A DNA stretch of 64,000 nucleotides. Source: Pseudoruminococcus_B sp937901805. Its GTDB lineage: Bacteria > Bacillota > Clostridia > Oscillospirales > Ruminococcaceae. The notes beneath the pieces are model-generated. The model had not been told where the DNA came from, did not search any database, and was given only the letters and a program-made list of their open reading frames with translations. Made by a program: the position numbers and the translations under genes. This document shows, one piece after another, positions 25,131 to 34,608 of the stretch. The stretch spans positions 62,001-126,000 of the forward strand of contig CAUWNS010000001.1 in the NCBI GenBank assembly GCA_963560245.1. Direction: 5' to 3'. The first letter of the stretch is position 1, and every line of letters starts with the position of its first letter.

Positions 25131-25856
25131 TTATGTCTGAATCAGAGGATTGCAGTGGTAGATCCAACCAAACAACCAGGAGTTTTCCACCGTCTGCTGA
25201 CTGAAAAAGCCGTCCGGTGATCCAAATACCATAAGAAGCATGGAAAAAACCAAACTGAGTACCACAAGCCAAAATGCCGCGTTAAAAAAACCAAGTATCA
25301 TCCCCAAGAGCTGGTTTAATCCCCCAACAACTGGAACACGATTCACAGCCTGCAAACTTCTTCCAATCAAACGGAAGACCAGCAGACACAGGGAAAACAA
25401 AATGACGAAGGCAATCGCCGCGACCAGCCCTTTGACCGACGGGCCAAAGACCTTGTCCGTCAACAGAACGGCCAATTCACTGAAATCCCCATTCAGCGAA
25501 TGCAGGATCTGATCCGTACTGATTTGCAGAGAAGAGAGATCAAACATGTTGGCCACAATACCGAGCAAACCTCCCAGTGTTGCAAGAACCCCCTGCAGGG
25601 AATCCACCAACTGCGCTGCCCCATGCTCTTGTATTGCCGACAACACAGAAGAGGCAATTTTTTCTCTCAAAAAACTATCATAAATCCAATCCGCCAGCAG
25701 ACCGGACAGGAAACCGGCTATGATCAGGGAAGCCAATCCTCCAAGAAGTAAAATCAGGGATTTTAAAAAGCCATCATGCTTTCCCTTAAAAATCCCGCCC
25801 AGCACAAGCAACACAACGGCAAGATCCAACAAAATCGAAGACCATGTCATAGTCAT
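25131..25856 (-). CDS. CvpA-family membrane protein
   Basis: A 241-residue protein with about four to five membrane segments. The N-terminal one (LDLAVVLLVLGGIFKGKHDG followed by a FLKSL helix) and the later NRVPVVGGLNQLLGMILGFF block are the recurring features of CvpA-like proteins in Clostridia. The family's cellular role is not settled; it is linked to envelope integrity and secretion. It is the last gene of the ruvC-led run, 12 bases after the DUF5711 gene. No clear terminator follows before the divergent leader of the Clp gene. Confidence 0.8.
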   Translation of the reverse strand: MTMTWSSILLDLAVVLLVLGGIFKGKHDGFLKSLILLLGGLASLIIAGFLSGLLADWIYDSFLREKIASSVLSAIQEHGAAQLVDSLQGVLATLGGLLGIVANMFDLSSLQISTDQILHSLNGDFSELAVLLTDKVFGPSVKGLVAAIAFVILFSLCLLVFRLIGRSLQAVNRVPVVGGLNQLLGMILGFFNAAFWLVVLSLVFSMLLMVFGSPDGFFSQQTVENSWLFGWIYHCNPLIQT

Positions 25857-25868
25857 TTCCTCCCGAAA

Positions 25869-27062
25869 TCAAGACTGGGGGCTTTCCACAGCTTCCGGCT
25901 GTACCTGTTCCAACGAAGAAAGGGTGCACAAAAATACTTTTCCCGAAACCGCAGTGATTTTATGGGCACTCCCATCCACTGTCTGCTGTCCCAGCAGATT
26001 CCCAGACAAATCATAACAGGACAGGATTTCAGAAAGCACATAGATTTTATCCGAATCCAGATAAATATCCCTTACATCGGAAACCGGGATGCTTGTTTTC
26101 TGACGGCATCCGTTATCTAAAACCACCAGATTTTTCTCCCGGTTATTGGCATACTGCTGCAAGACAACGCCGTGATACTCCCCAGAGGATTTTGCAAAAA
26201 GGACTGGGGAGTTATCGCCATAGGCATATTCCCCGCTGATATCCCCCTTTGTTTTCATGGTCAAACATTTTTCATCCGCCATGGCAAATACCTGACCGGA
26301 CGAATAGTCTGTTGACAAAACCAAAGAATCGGGAATTTCCGTTCTGGCAAGCGGTTCCTGCTTATCAAACTGGAAAGTGTACAGCACGGAAAGCTTTTCA
26401 CCATTGGAAGTCCCAATACAATTGACAACCGCACCTTTGCTGTTTGGATAGAAATCCAAAGAAAGGATTTGATAATCAGAAGTATACCACTTAAAAATTT
26501 CCGTTTGTGTCGTATCGTAGACGGAAAACTGTGAACCAAAGGAAGTTGCCTCCAGCGCAAGGCCCAGATAGCCGTCTCTGGATACCGCGGCATAGACGAT
26601 GGACTGCTCCAATTCCCGCTCCTGCACAATGCGGTTTTTTGTCACCACCGAGACCTTGCGTCCTCCTGCATCATACAGCAGGGCATAGGAACCGCTGATA
26701 TGTACCTGCGGTTTATTAAACCCATGTTTATAGTTGAGCGTGGTTTTCCCACTGGCAGAATAAACCGTAAACTCCGTATCCGTTAAAACGCCGATAGATC
26801 CGTCAAAAGAATAGACTTCCCTCGGCTCCCCTCCCGACAGGGCAATGCCCCCATCCTTGGAGGAACTGGAGCCAGAGGAGTCAAAATCCAGTTCATTCTG
26901 CTGGAGGTCTGGAAGCCCTTCCCCAGCCTTCAGATATTTTTCATAGACAAATACACTGCCTGCCGCAGCCGCAATGACCAGGACAATGATTATAAGAGTC
27001 CGCAGCATCCGCTTTCGGTTCCTGCGTTTGCGCTCTCTCCGCAAATCTGTGATGGTGGACAT
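25869..27062 (-). CDS. DUF5711-type membrane-anchored beta-propeller protein
   Basis: A 397-residue protein of unknown function. A basic cytosolic start (TDLRRERKRRNRKRM) leads into one membrane anchor (about 20-45). A Ser/Gly linker follows, then about 320 residues of repeated beta strands resembling a propeller that would lie outside the membrane. Proteins of this plan are common in Clostridia and I place it in DUF5711 from memory. ATG at 27062 follows AGGAGGTGAAAAA, which excludes a longer reading to 27113. It lies 4 bases after truA and 12 before the cvpA-like gene. Confidence 0.8.
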   Translation of the reverse strand: MSTITDLRRERKRRNRKRMLRTLIIIVLVIAAAAGSVFVYEKYLKAGEGLPDLQQNELDFDSSGSSSSKDGGIALSGGEPREVYSFDGSIGVLTDTEFTVYSASGKTTLNYKHGFNKPQVHISGSYALLYDAGGRKVSVVTKNRIVQERELEQSIVYAAVSRDGYLGLALEATSFGSQFSVYDTTQTEIFKWYTSDYQILSLDFYPNSKGAVVNCIGTSNGEKLSVLYTFQFDKQEPLARTEIPDSLVLSTDYSSGQVFAMADEKCLTMKTKGDISGEYAYGDNSPVLFAKSSGEYHGVVLQQYANNREKNLVVLDNGCRQKTSIPVSDVRDIYLDSDKIYVLSEILSCYDLSGNLLGQQTVDGSAHKITAVSGKVFLCTLSSLEQVQPEAVESPQS

Positions 27063-27066
27063 TTTT

Positions 27067-27837
27067 TCACCTCCTGGATGGGATTTCAAATTCTTCCTGG
27101 GTATAAAAAACACGGTTTAAATATAATCCATGAGCAGGGGCGGTCACGCCGGCTCGGCTGCGGTCGCGGGATTCTATAATCTCCGGGATTTCCCGCACAG
27201 TAAGCTTTCCCTCTGCTACAGCCAGCAGGGTTCCCACCATAATCCGCACCATATTATAGAGAAAACCCGTCCCACGCACAGTAAAAACAACCAGATCCCC
27301 ATCCCGCCGGACACCCGCATCTGTAATTGTCCGCACGGTATCCTTTACGCTGCTGCCAGCGGAACAAAATGCAGAGAAATCATGGGCGCCCACAAACCCT
27401 TTCGCCGCCCTGTCCAGCAGCTTCTCATCCAATGGACAGCGGTAGTGGTACTTCAAATGCTCGAAAAAGGGATCGCGCACCGGGGAATTATGGATAAGAT
27501 AGCAGTATTCTTTGCCCACCGCATGGTAGCGGGCATGAAAATCCTCCGGGACTTCCCGGCACCTCGTCACCGCAATATCATAGGGCAGATGGGCGTTGAG
27601 CGCAGCAGGAAGGCGTCCCGCCGGGATTTTTGTATCCGTATGGAAATTAAAAAAGTATTCCCTGGCATGCACGCCGGCATCCGTCCGGGAACATCCGATG
27701 GTGGGGGAATCCTCCCCAGTCACCCGGAAAATTGCATCCATCAGCCTTGCCGCGACCGTATCGCCGTTTTTTTGTATCTGAAAGCCATGGTATGCGGCGC
27801 CGCAGTAGGAACACCGCACAAGCAGATTACGCGCCAA
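27067..27837 (-). CDS. truA: tRNA pseudouridine(38-40) synthase
   Basis: Isomerises uridines at positions 38-40 of the tRNA anticodon stem. The protein has 256 residues with the catalytic Asp in CSRTDAGVHA (D53). Other family blocks are RYHAVGKEYCYLI, HDFSAFCSAGSSVKDTVRTI and FLYNMVRIMVGTLL. The start is TTG at 27837, 7 bases after GGTGAT: the frame upstream has no ATG or GTG with a ribosome site before it runs into ecfT. The first codon lies 3 bases beyond the ecfT stop. Clostridial genomes often carry truA directly after the ECF module. Confidence 0.93.
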   Translation of the reverse strand: MARNLLVRCSYCGAAYHGFQIQKNGDTVAARLMDAIFRVTGEDSPTIGCSRTDAGVHAREYFFNFHTDTKIPAGRLPAALNAHLPYDIAVTRCREVPEDFHARYHAVGKEYCYLIHNSPVRDPFFEHLKYHYRCPLDEKLLDRAAKGFVGAHDFSAFCSAGSSVKDTVRTITDAGVRRDGDLVVFTVRGTGFLYNMVRIMVGTLLAVAEGKLTVREIPEIIESRDRSRAGVTAPAHGLYLNRVFYTQEEFEIPSRR

Positions 27838-27839
27838 AG

Positions 27840-28658
27840 TTAAATCACCGCCGGAATCAGGAAATTGGTTGCAATGACAATCCCCAAAGAAAGAAGCAGC
27901 ACCGCAGACGCGACGGCGTCCACCGCACCGAGTTTCATCTGTCGCATTCTGGTGCGCCCGGATCCGCCGCGGTAACAGCGGCATTCCATCGCGAGCGCCA
28001 ATTCATCCGCGCGACGAAACGCGGAGACAAACAGGGGAATCAAAATCGGGATCAGGGATTTGACCTTCTGCATCAGGTTGCCGGAATCCAAATCCGCGCC
28101 GCGCGCCTTCTGTGCGCTCATGATCTTATCCGTCTCTTCGATGAGCGTTGGGATAAAGCGCAGGGCAATCGTCATCATCATGGCAAGCTCATGCGCCGGG
28201 AAATGGATTTTCTCCAGGGGTTTGAGCAGGCTTTCAATCCCGTCCGTCAGGGTAATCGGGGAAGTCGTATAGGTCAGCAGGGAAGTCCCTGCAATCAGGC
28301 AGACGATACGCACCGCCATAAACCCGGCGGTATACAGCCCCTCTTTATACAATTTAAAAATCCACCAGGAAAAGAGCGGCTGCCCCTCGCCCTGCACAAA
28401 AAACATATTGAGTACGGCGGTAAAAATCACAATGGGGATCACCGGCTTCAGGCTGCGCAGGATCATACGCATGGGGATTTTGGCAATCACATAGAGAAGC
28501 CCTGCAAAAACGACGGACAGTCCAAGCCCTACGACATTATTGGCAATAAACAGCATGACAATATACACAATTGTCAACAGGATTTTTGCGCGGGAATCCA
28601 TCCGGTGCACCACCGAATCCCCGGGGAAATACTGGCCAAGCGTAATATCTTTAAGCAT
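27840..28658 (-). CDS. ecfT: ECF transporter transmembrane component
   Basis: The T subunit of a group II energy-coupling-factor vitamin transporter, which couples two ATPases to exchangeable substrate-binding S proteins. The 272-residue protein has about six membrane segments and the coupling-helix motifs ARGADLDSG and ECRCYRGGSGRTRM (the conserved Ala-Arg-Gly signatures). Its ATG follows immediately on the ecfA2 stop codon, so the three ecf genes are coupled. No S component is encoded in the window; these are usually scattered. Confidence 0.95.
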   Translation of the reverse strand: MLKDITLGQYFPGDSVVHRMDSRAKILLTIVYIVMLFIANNVVGLGLSVVFAGLLYVIAKIPMRMILRSLKPVIPIVIFTAVLNMFFVQGEGQPLFSWWIFKLYKEGLYTAGFMAVRIVCLIAGTSLLTYTTSPITLTDGIESLLKPLEKIHFPAHELAMMMTIALRFIPTLIEETDKIMSAQKARGADLDSGNLMQKVKSLIPILIPLFVSAFRRADELALAMECRCYRGGSGRTRMRQMKLGAVDAVASAVLLLSLGIVIATNFLIPAVI

Positions 28659-29525
28659 TTATTTCCCCTCCTTTACCTGTTTGGAAAGCCGGAGCAGTTC
28701 CCGTCTGCCCTGCTCCACGGTATAGATATTGGAAGAAACTGCAAGCCCCCGTTTTTTCAGCGCATAGAAAATCCTTGTCACCTGCGGGATATCCAGCCCA
28801 AGGGATTCAATTTCCTGCGCATGGGAAAAGACATTGTCCACCGTATCATACAGATAGACTTTCGCCTGATTCATCACAAGCACTTTCTGGGCATATTTCG
28901 CCGTATCCTCCATACTGTGGGAGACAAGCAGCACGGTGTTCCCCCTCGCCCGGTGATACTGGGAGATCTGTTTTAGGATCATCTCCCGTCCCTTTGGGTC
29001 GAGACCAGCCGTCGGTTCATCCAAAATCAGCACATCCGGGTTCATGGCAAACACGCCTGCAATCGCAACCCGGCGTTTTTGCCCGCCGGAAAGCTCGAAC
29101 GGGGACTTTTCCATCAGATCAGAGGACAGCCCGACAAACTCCGCCGCTTCATATACCCGCCGGCGGATCTCCTCTTCGGAAAGGCCCATATTCGTGGGGC
29201 CGAAGGCGATGTCTTTAAACACCGTCTCCTCAAACAGCTGGTACTCCGGGTACTGGAACACAAGCCCTACCTGGAAACGCACCTTGCGGATATCGGTATC
29301 CTGCGCCCACATATCCTTCCCATTCAAGTAGATTTTTCCGGCTGTAGGTTTGAGCAAGCCGTTGAAATGCTGGATCAACGTGGATTTCCCGGAACCGGTA
29401 TGGCCGATGACCCCGACAAATTCCCCCTGCTCAATTTCCAGGGAGACATGATCCACCGCCGTCTTCTGGAACGGAGTGCCCGGGGAATAGACGTAGCAGA
29501 GTTCCTCTGTTTTAATCACTGACAT
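28659..29525 (-). CDS. ecfA2: ECF transporter ATPase 2
   Basis: One of the two ABC ATPases powering vitamin uptake through EcfT. The 288-residue protein has Walker A GHTGSGKST (about 36-44), Q-loop VFQYPEYQLFEETV, signature LSGGQKRRVAIAG, Walker B VLILDEPTAGLD and the switch His in LLVSHSMED. ATG at 29525 (MSVIKTE) is preferred because GGAGGGG is 6 bases before it; an ATG at 29531 is too close. The first 14 bases overlap the end of ecfA1. Confidence 0.95.
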   Translation of the reverse strand: MSVIKTEELCYVYSPGTPFQKTAVDHVSLEIEQGEFVGVIGHTGSGKSTLIQHFNGLLKPTAGKIYLNGKDMWAQDTDIRKVRFQVGLVFQYPEYQLFEETVFKDIAFGPTNMGLSEEEIRRRVYEAAEFVGLSSDLMEKSPFELSGGQKRRVAIAGVFAMNPDVLILDEPTAGLDPKGREMILKQISQYHRARGNTVLLVSHSMEDTAKYAQKVLVMNQAKVYLYDTVDNVFSHAQEIESLGLDIPQVTRIFYALKKRGLAVSSNIYTVEQGRRELLRLSKQVKEGK

Positions 29526-30375
29526 GTCCATCCCCTCCAATCCAGTTGACAATCGCATTCACGCACTCGTCCGCAGTTAAAATTCCATCCGGAAACGAAA
29601 CACCCTCTCTTTGCAGCTCATAGATAAGCTCTGTTGCCTGCGGGACATCCAGCCCAACCTCTTTAAGAAGCCTGACATGGGAAAATACCTCGCGCGGGGT
29701 TCCATCCAGCAAAAGGCTCCCATTGTCCACCACGACGACGCGATCCGCCTGCACTGCCTCCTCCATATAGTGGGTAATGAGGACAATAGTAATCCCAAAT
29801 TCCTCTTTGAGCTGTTTGATGGTCCGCAGCACTTCCTTGCGTCCCCTTGGATCAAGCATGGCGGTCGGCTCGTCAAGTACGATGCACTGCGGGCGCATGG
29901 CGATAATACCCGCGATCGCTACCCGCTGCTTCTGCCCGCCGGAGAGCTGGTGCGGCGCATGTCCCCGGTACTCGTACATCCCAACCGCTTGGAGCGCCTC
30001 GTCCACACGCCTGCGGATTTCCTTAGGCTCTATGCCGAGATTTTCCAGCGCAAAAGCGACGTCTTCCTCCACAATCGTGGCGACAATCTGGTTGTCCGGG
30101 TTTTGGAACACCATCCCCACATTCTGGCGGATTTCGTAGAGCTTGTCCTCCTGCATGGTATCAAAACCCGCGACAATCACTTTTCCCCCGCTCGGCAGCA
30201 AAATCGCATTAAAATGCTTTGCCAAGGTGGACTTACCCGATCCATTGTGCCCAAGCACGGCGACAAACTGCCCCTGTTCAATGGACAAATCAATGCCGTG
30301 CAGCACTTCGGCCAGCGTATCGTCCTCTTTCGGATAGCCGAACGTAAGGTTCTGTGTTTCAACAATTGTTTGCAT
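29512..30375 (-). CDS. ecfA1: ECF transporter ATPase 1
   Basis: The partner ATPase of EcfA2, 287 residues. Walker A is GHNGSGKST (about 42-50), the Q-loop VFQNPDNQIVATIVEEDVAF, signature LSGGQKQRVAIAG, Walker B CIVLDEPTAMLD and switch His in LITHYMEE. The FQNPDNQ loop is the typical EcfA1 form. It lies 75 bases after the methyltransferase gene and overlaps ecfA2, the common clostridial order A1-A2-T-truA. Confidence 0.95.
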   Translation of the reverse strand: MQTIVETQNLTFGYPKEDDTLAEVLHGIDLSIEQGQFVAVLGHNGSGKSTLAKHFNAILLPSGGKVIVAGFDTMQEDKLYEIRQNVGMVFQNPDNQIVATIVEEDVAFALENLGIEPKEIRRRVDEALQAVGMYEYRGHAPHQLSGGQKQRVAIAGIIAMRPQCIVLDEPTAMLDPRGRKEVLRTIKQLKEEFGITIVLITHYMEEAVQADRVVVVDNGSLLLDGTPREVFSHVRLLKEVGLDVPQATELIYELQREGVSFPDGILTADECVNAIVNWIGGDGHVSD

Positions 30376-30450
30376 TGGTCAAATTCCCTCTATCCTTGCG
30401 CAAAAAGGTGCCCGCCGGCATGGTCGAACCCATTTTGCGGTATTCATCTG

Positions 30451-31314
30451 CTATCGTTCAAATACAGCCGTGGAACCGCACGGCAAGATCCCGCCGCTGT
30501 CCTTGACTGGAAGGCCAATCTCATCTGCCCATACCGTGCCTTCATAAGAAGCGCCCACCGTCACCCTCAGCAGATAGGCCATGACTGAAGGGGAAAGGCC
30601 AGTGGTATAGGAATTAAGCAAAAAGAGCAGCGGATTATCGGAAAGCACCCTGGTACACAATTCCAGCAGCGGATAAATCTGATCCTCCAGTTTCCAGACC
30701 TCCCCGCCGGGCCCCCTGCCGTAAGAGGGCGGATCCATAATAACGACGTCATAGCGCCTTCCGCGCCGGATTTCCCGCTCGACAAACTTCTGGCAGTCGT
30801 CCACAATCCAGCGGATCGGATGTCCATCCAGCCCGGACAGCGCGGCGTTTTCCCTTGCCCACTGCACCATGCCCTTCGAGGCGTCCACATGGCAGACCCT
30901 TGCGCCGGCCTGAGCGCAGGCAAGCGTCGCGCCCCCGGTATAGGCAAAGAGGTTGAGCACACTGATTTCCCGTCCTGCACTGCGGATTTTTTCCTGCAAA
31001 AAGTCCCAGTTGACCGCCTGCTCCGGGAACAGCCCGGTATGTTTAAACCCGGTCGGGCGGATATGGAACCGCAGTTCCTTATAGGAAACCTGCCACTCTC
31101 CGGGCTTTTTCCTGTATTCTTCCCATTTTCCGCCGCCGGTATTGGAGCGGCGGTACCGGGCATGTGCTTTGTCCCAAAGCGGATCGGTATGGGGGGTATT
31201 CCAGATAATCTGTGGGTCCGGGCGGATCAGGAGGTATTCCTTCCACCGCTCCAGCTTTTCCCCGCCCGAAGTATCTAATATTTCATAGTCTTTCCAGTCC
31301 GTTGTAACTCTCAT
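30451..31314 (-). CDS. SAM-dependent RNA methyltransferase, RlmI/class I type
   Basis: A 287-residue Rossmann-fold methyltransferase. SAM motif I is NLFAYTGGATLACAQAGARV (about 118-137) and motif IV VIMDPPSYGRGP (about 192), with the DPPSY form found in 23S rRNA m5C methyltransferases such as RlmI and RlmK. The PUA domain of RlmI is missing, so the exact target is uncertain. ATG at 31314 follows AGGAG; a TTG one codon earlier is also possible. It lies 16 bases after ruvB. Confidence 0.85.
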   Translation of the reverse strand: MRVTTDWKDYEILDTSGGEKLERWKEYLLIRPDPQIIWNTPHTDPLWDKAHARYRRSNTGGGKWEEYRKKPGEWQVSYKELRFHIRPTGFKHTGLFPEQAVNWDFLQEKIRSAGREISVLNLFAYTGGATLACAQAGARVCHVDASKGMVQWARENAALSGLDGHPIRWIVDDCQKFVEREIRRGRRYDVVIMDPPSYGRGPGGEVWKLEDQIYPLLELCTRVLSDNPLLFLLNSYTTGLSPSVMAYLLRVTVGASYEGTVWADEIGLPVKDSGGILPCGSTAVFER

Positions 31315-31330
31315 CAAGTGTTTCTCCTAT

Positions 31331-32383
31331 TTATTTTTGAGGGATGATTCCGTCAAAGCTCTGCTGTCCCGGCATGACAAGCCCTAAATGCGAATAGGCG
31401 AGCGGCGTGACGCAGCGCCCGCGCTGGGTACGGCTTAAAAACCCGATCTGCATCAGGTACGGCTCATAGACGTCCTCCAGCGTGATCGATTCCTCCCCGA
31501 TTGCCGCGGCAAGGGTGTCCAGCCCTACCGGTCCCCCGCCATACATGGTGATGATAGCTTCCAGCATTCTCCTGTCCGTGCTGTCCAGCCCCAGATCATC
31601 AATTTCCAGGCGATTGAGCGCTTCATGGGCGATTTCCTCCGTGATGGTTCCGTTGCCGATGACGTCCGCAAAATCGCGAACCCGCTTGAGCAGACGGTTG
31701 GCAATTCTGGGCGTCCCACGGGAACGGCGGGCAATTTCATACGCTCCCCTGCCGTCCACCTGCACACCGAGGATTCCTGCGCTCCTTGTTACAATCTCGC
31801 TGAGTTCCTCATAGGTATACAGCTCCAGCCGAAGCTGGATGCCAAAGCGGTCGCGCAGCGGGGAGGTAAGCTGTCCAGCCCGTGTAGTCGCCCCAACCAG
31901 GGTAAATTTCGGCAGATCAATCCGGATAGAGCGCGCCGCAGGGCCTTTGCCGATAATGATATCCAGCGCAAAGTCCTCCATCGCAGGGTATAGAACCTCC
32001 TCCACGCTGCGGGAAAGCCTGTGGATTTCGTCGATAAAGAGGATGTCGTTTTCATTGAGATTGGTCAGCAGCGCGGCCAGATCTCCCGGCTTTTCAATCG
32101 CCGGACCGGAGGTAATCCTCACATTGACGTTCATCTCATTGGCAATGACCCCGGCAAGGGTGGTCTTGCCAAGTCCCGGGGGGCCGTAGAGCAGCACATG
32201 GTCAAGCGCCTCTGCCCGGCCCTTTGCCGCCTCAATAAAAATAGAGAGGTTTTCCTTCGCCTTTTTCTGCCCGATGTATTCGCGCAGGGTCTTGGGACGC
32301 AGGGTGTACTCGACATCGCTGTCCATGCCCTCGTATTCCGGGGAGACAATCCGGTTTTCAAAGTCCATTTCCTGTTCGTCCAT
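31331..32383 (-). CDS. ruvB: Holliday junction branch migration helicase RuvB
   Basis: The AAA+ motor that drives branch migration with RuvA at Holliday junctions. The 350-residue protein has Walker A GPPGLGKTT (about 65-73), Walker B FIDEIHRLSR, the arginine-finger region GATTRAGQLTSPLRDRFG and the C-terminal winged helix with GFLSRTQRGR. It lies 3 bases after ruvA. Order ruvC-ruvA-ruvB is kept as one cluster. Confidence 0.97.
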   Translation of the reverse strand: MDEQEMDFENRIVSPEYEGMDSDVEYTLRPKTLREYIGQKKAKENLSIFIEAAKGRAEALDHVLLYGPPGLGKTTLAGVIANEMNVNVRITSGPAIEKPGDLAALLTNLNENDILFIDEIHRLSRSVEEVLYPAMEDFALDIIIGKGPAARSIRIDLPKFTLVGATTRAGQLTSPLRDRFGIQLRLELYTYEELSEIVTRSAGILGVQVDGRGAYEIARRSRGTPRIANRLLKRVRDFADVIGNGTITEEIAHEALNRLEIDDLGLDSTDRRMLEAIITMYGGGPVGLDTLAAAIGEESITLEDVYEPYLMQIGFLSRTQRGRCVTPLAYSHLGLVMPGQQSFDGIIPQK

Positions 32384-32386
32384 CCA

Positions 32387-32992
32387 TTACACCTGCCCTG
32401 CCAGTTGTTTTAATCCCTGTTTAATCATCTCTTCAATCGGCATATCCGGCGGGAGTTTTGCAATCACGGACGCCGCGTCCGCCTGTGCATAACCAAGCAC
32501 CACAAGGGCGCTGACCGCCTCCCCTGCGTTGGAACTGAGCGCGCCGCCGGTGAACACCGCCGTATCCCCCACGCCTTTGACAATGTCGTCGTTTTTCACC
32601 TTGTCCTTGAGTTCCAGAATGATGCGCTGGGCAATCTTCGGCCCAATCCCCTGGCTGCGTGTCAGCGATTTGACATCGTTGGACGCAACGCACAGGGCAA
32701 AGCGCTCCGGGCTCAAATTCGAGAGGATGGAAAGCGCCGCCTTCGGGCCAACCCCGGAGACGGAAGTAAGCATTTTAAAGCAGTTTAACTCCGCCATTTC
32801 GTAAAACCCGAAGAGATCAATCGCATCTTCCCGTACATTCAGATGAGTGTAGACCGTCACCTCATTACCGGTGGCGGGCAGCTTGGATATAGTGGAAAGA
32901 GGCATCATACATTTATAGCCCACGCCGCCGCATTCCACCACGGCCATAGTTTCCTCTTTATGGATGAGGGTTCCTCTTAGACTGTAGAGCAT
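32387..32992 (-). CDS. ruvA: Holliday junction binding protein RuvA
   Basis: The tetrameric junction-binding subunit that recruits RuvB. The 201-residue protein has an OB-fold start (MLYSLRGTLIHKEETMAVVE), two HhH motifs (TSVSGVGPKAALSIL and RSQGIGPKIAQRIILELKDK) and a C-terminal RuvB-binding three-helix domain after an acidic linker (SALVVLGYAQADA). Its first 35 bases overlap the end of ruvC. Confidence 0.96.
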   Translation of the reverse strand: MLYSLRGTLIHKEETMAVVECGGVGYKCMMPLSTISKLPATGNEVTVYTHLNVREDAIDLFGFYEMAELNCFKMLTSVSGVGPKAALSILSNLSPERFALCVASNDVKSLTRSQGIGPKIAQRIILELKDKVKNDDIVKGVGDTAVFTGGALSSNAGEAVSALVVLGYAQADAASVIAKLPPDMPIEEMIKQGLKQLAGQV

Positions 32993-33581
32993 TTTGCTTC
33001 ATCCTCTTCTTTTTCTGCTGTTCATCATATAATTTTTCGTAATAATCTGCAAGCGCCTGTTTTTGGCTTTTCCCTTTGGTAGAACCGAGCAGACGCCCGA
33101 CGCTGGCGTTCGACCCGGAAGAGTGGGCATGACAGATAGCCACCGCCAGCGCATCCGCCGTATCGTCCGGCTTGGGGACTTCTTTCAGGGAGAGCAGCAC
33201 GCGGGTCATCTCCTGCACCTGCTTTTTGACCGCCTGTCCATAGCCGACAACCGACTGCTTGACCTGGAGCGGAGTGTATTCAAACACCGGCACCATCTGC
33301 TTTTTTGCGGAGAGCAGGATGACCCCCCTGGCCTGCGCCACATCGATACCGGTCTTCTGGTTTGTGGAGAAAAAAAGCTGTTCCACTGCCATAGCGTCCG
33401 GATGGTAACGGGAAAGCAGCAGGGTCATCTCGTCGTAAATGCGCTCCAGGCGCTCCTCAAACGGCATCCCGGCAGGCGTGGTAATCGCTCCGAAGTTTAC
33501 CACTCGGAAATGGCTGTGTACATATTCAATGACTCCCCAGCCGACAATCGCATAGCCGGGGTCGATCCCGAGAATGACCAT
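32958..33581 (-). CDS. ruvC: Crossover junction endodeoxyribonuclease RuvC
   Basis: Resolves Holliday junctions made by recombination. The 207-residue protein is longer than the usual 160-175 owing to a basic C-terminal tail (KKKRMKQNALQSKRN). Acidic active-site residues are seen in GIDPGYAIVG (D7), AVEQLFF (E near 66) and PDDTADALAVAICH. ATG at 33581 lies 12 bases after AGGAGG. It is the first gene of a long run on the minus strand. Confidence 0.95.
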   Translation of the reverse strand: MVILGIDPGYAIVGWGVIEYVHSHFRVVNFGAITTPAGMPFEERLERIYDEMTLLLSRYHPDAMAVEQLFFSTNQKTGIDVAQARGVILLSAKKQMVPVFEYTPLQVKQSVVGYGQAVKKQVQEMTRVLLSLKEVPKPDDTADALAVAICHAHSSGSNASVGRLLGSTKGKSQKQALADYYEKLYDEQQKKKRMKQNALQSKRNPHP

Positions 33582-33684
33582 GAACCCAATATTCCTCCTA
33601 ATGTCCCGTTTTCGATGGCAATATTTTCAACTAATAAACCTGATGGAAAAGGGGATCCCCTCCCCATATATAACAATTGAAACC

Positions 33685-33693
33685 ATTATAGCA
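33685..33693 (-). promoter_or_regulatory. Extended -10 promoter of the ruvCAB run
   Basis: TGCTATAAT on the minus strand (33685-33693), about 100 bases before ruvC. The -35 region (TTCCAC) is weak, as expected with an extended -10. I saw no LexA box. The 33694-34001 stretch beyond holds no gene I can support. Confidence 0.55.
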
Positions 33694-34001
33694 TAAAACA
33701 GATGTTTGTGGAAAGGAAACTTCATCTTTCGTCTAATGATGTCAACTGTACCCCAATCAGAGAAAAAAATCGGTGCAATCTCACGAGGAGGACGGCTTAT
33801 TTCCAGGGGGTTCCCGTATTTCCGGATTTTTACGTGATTTTGTCAACGGCAATTCGGACGCCAATGAGCCGCGGGCAAAGGAATGGGAAAAAGGCGTTTT
33901 CCAAGTCAGGGACAGGCTTTTCTCTATGAAATTCTCAATCTAAATACAAATTATACAAAAAAATTTCAAATCCATTTGCAATCTTATGACAAAAATCCCT
34001 A

Positions 34002-34030
34002 TTGATTTTTTTGTTTAGACAAGCTATAAT
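34002..34030 (+). promoter_or_regulatory. Sigma-A promoter of tRNA-Val
   Basis: TTGATT (34002-34007), 17 bp, TATAAT (34025-34030), about 33 bases before the tRNA. Confidence 0.85.
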
Positions 34031-34062
34031 TTATAGCACAGTCCGGTGAGGACGGTGAATAT

Positions 34063-34139
34063 GGACGATTAGCTCAGTTGGTATGAGCATTCGCTTGACG
34101 TGCGAAGGGTCACAAGTTCGAGTCTTGTATCGTCCACCA
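34063..34139 (+). tRNA. tRNA-Val (GAC)
   Basis: Acceptor GGACGAT/ATCGTCC, anticodon stem TTCGC/GCGAA with loop TTGACGT (anticodon GAC), T arm AAGTTCGAGTCTT, discriminator A and encoded CCA. It is a single-gene transcript with its own promoter and terminator. Confidence 0.96.
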
Positions 34140-34143
34140 GGGG

Positions 34144-34178
34144 TGCTGTTCCTGCAATAGTGGGAGCGGCATTTTTTT
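34144..34178 (+). terminator. Terminator of tRNA-Val
   Basis: TGCTGTTCC pairs with GGAGCGGCA (two G-T pairs) and is followed by seven T residues, five bases after the tRNA. Confidence 0.75.
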
Positions 34179-34608
34179 GTCTGTTTTTACTGAAACCTAC
34201 AGAAAATCCCCATTCTGCCCGGCCTCCTTTGCTAAGGAAACTTCGGAAAGTATCCCAACCTGAAATTGATACAAGGGCATCCCTGTTCGTCCCGCAGTAT
34301 GCAAATCGACCTAAAATGAAAGGAACCTGGAATACCTGTCATCTATTCCTATGGAAGATATGGTTGAAGGGACGGGAGGATAAAGCAGTCCTGATAACCA
34401 TCAGGAGCCAATGTGGATTCCGCAAGTCCTTTTCCCAATTTGGAAACAAATAGCAAATAAAATGTACTCCTCTCATTCCGGCAGGCAAGATTCTAGGAAA
34501 ACAGGATAACTGGAGCAAAGCAGTTGTCGACAGACTGCAAAGGAGAATTTTAATCCCGATTAATGGATTGTCCAAAACAGCCCTCTCCATTTTCCTTCTG
34601 GAGAAAGC
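34179..34608. other. 430-base gap without a recognisable gene
   Basis: No ORF here has a ribosome site or a sequence pattern I recognise on either strand, and I see no repeat. It separates tRNA-Val from the cysE promoter and may be decayed sequence. Confidence 0.4.

Noticed and set aside
27732..28976. 414-codon plus-strand ORF over truA, ecfT and ecfA2
   Set aside because: Antisense to three certain genes and rich in His/Gln/Arg as expected for a shadow frame.
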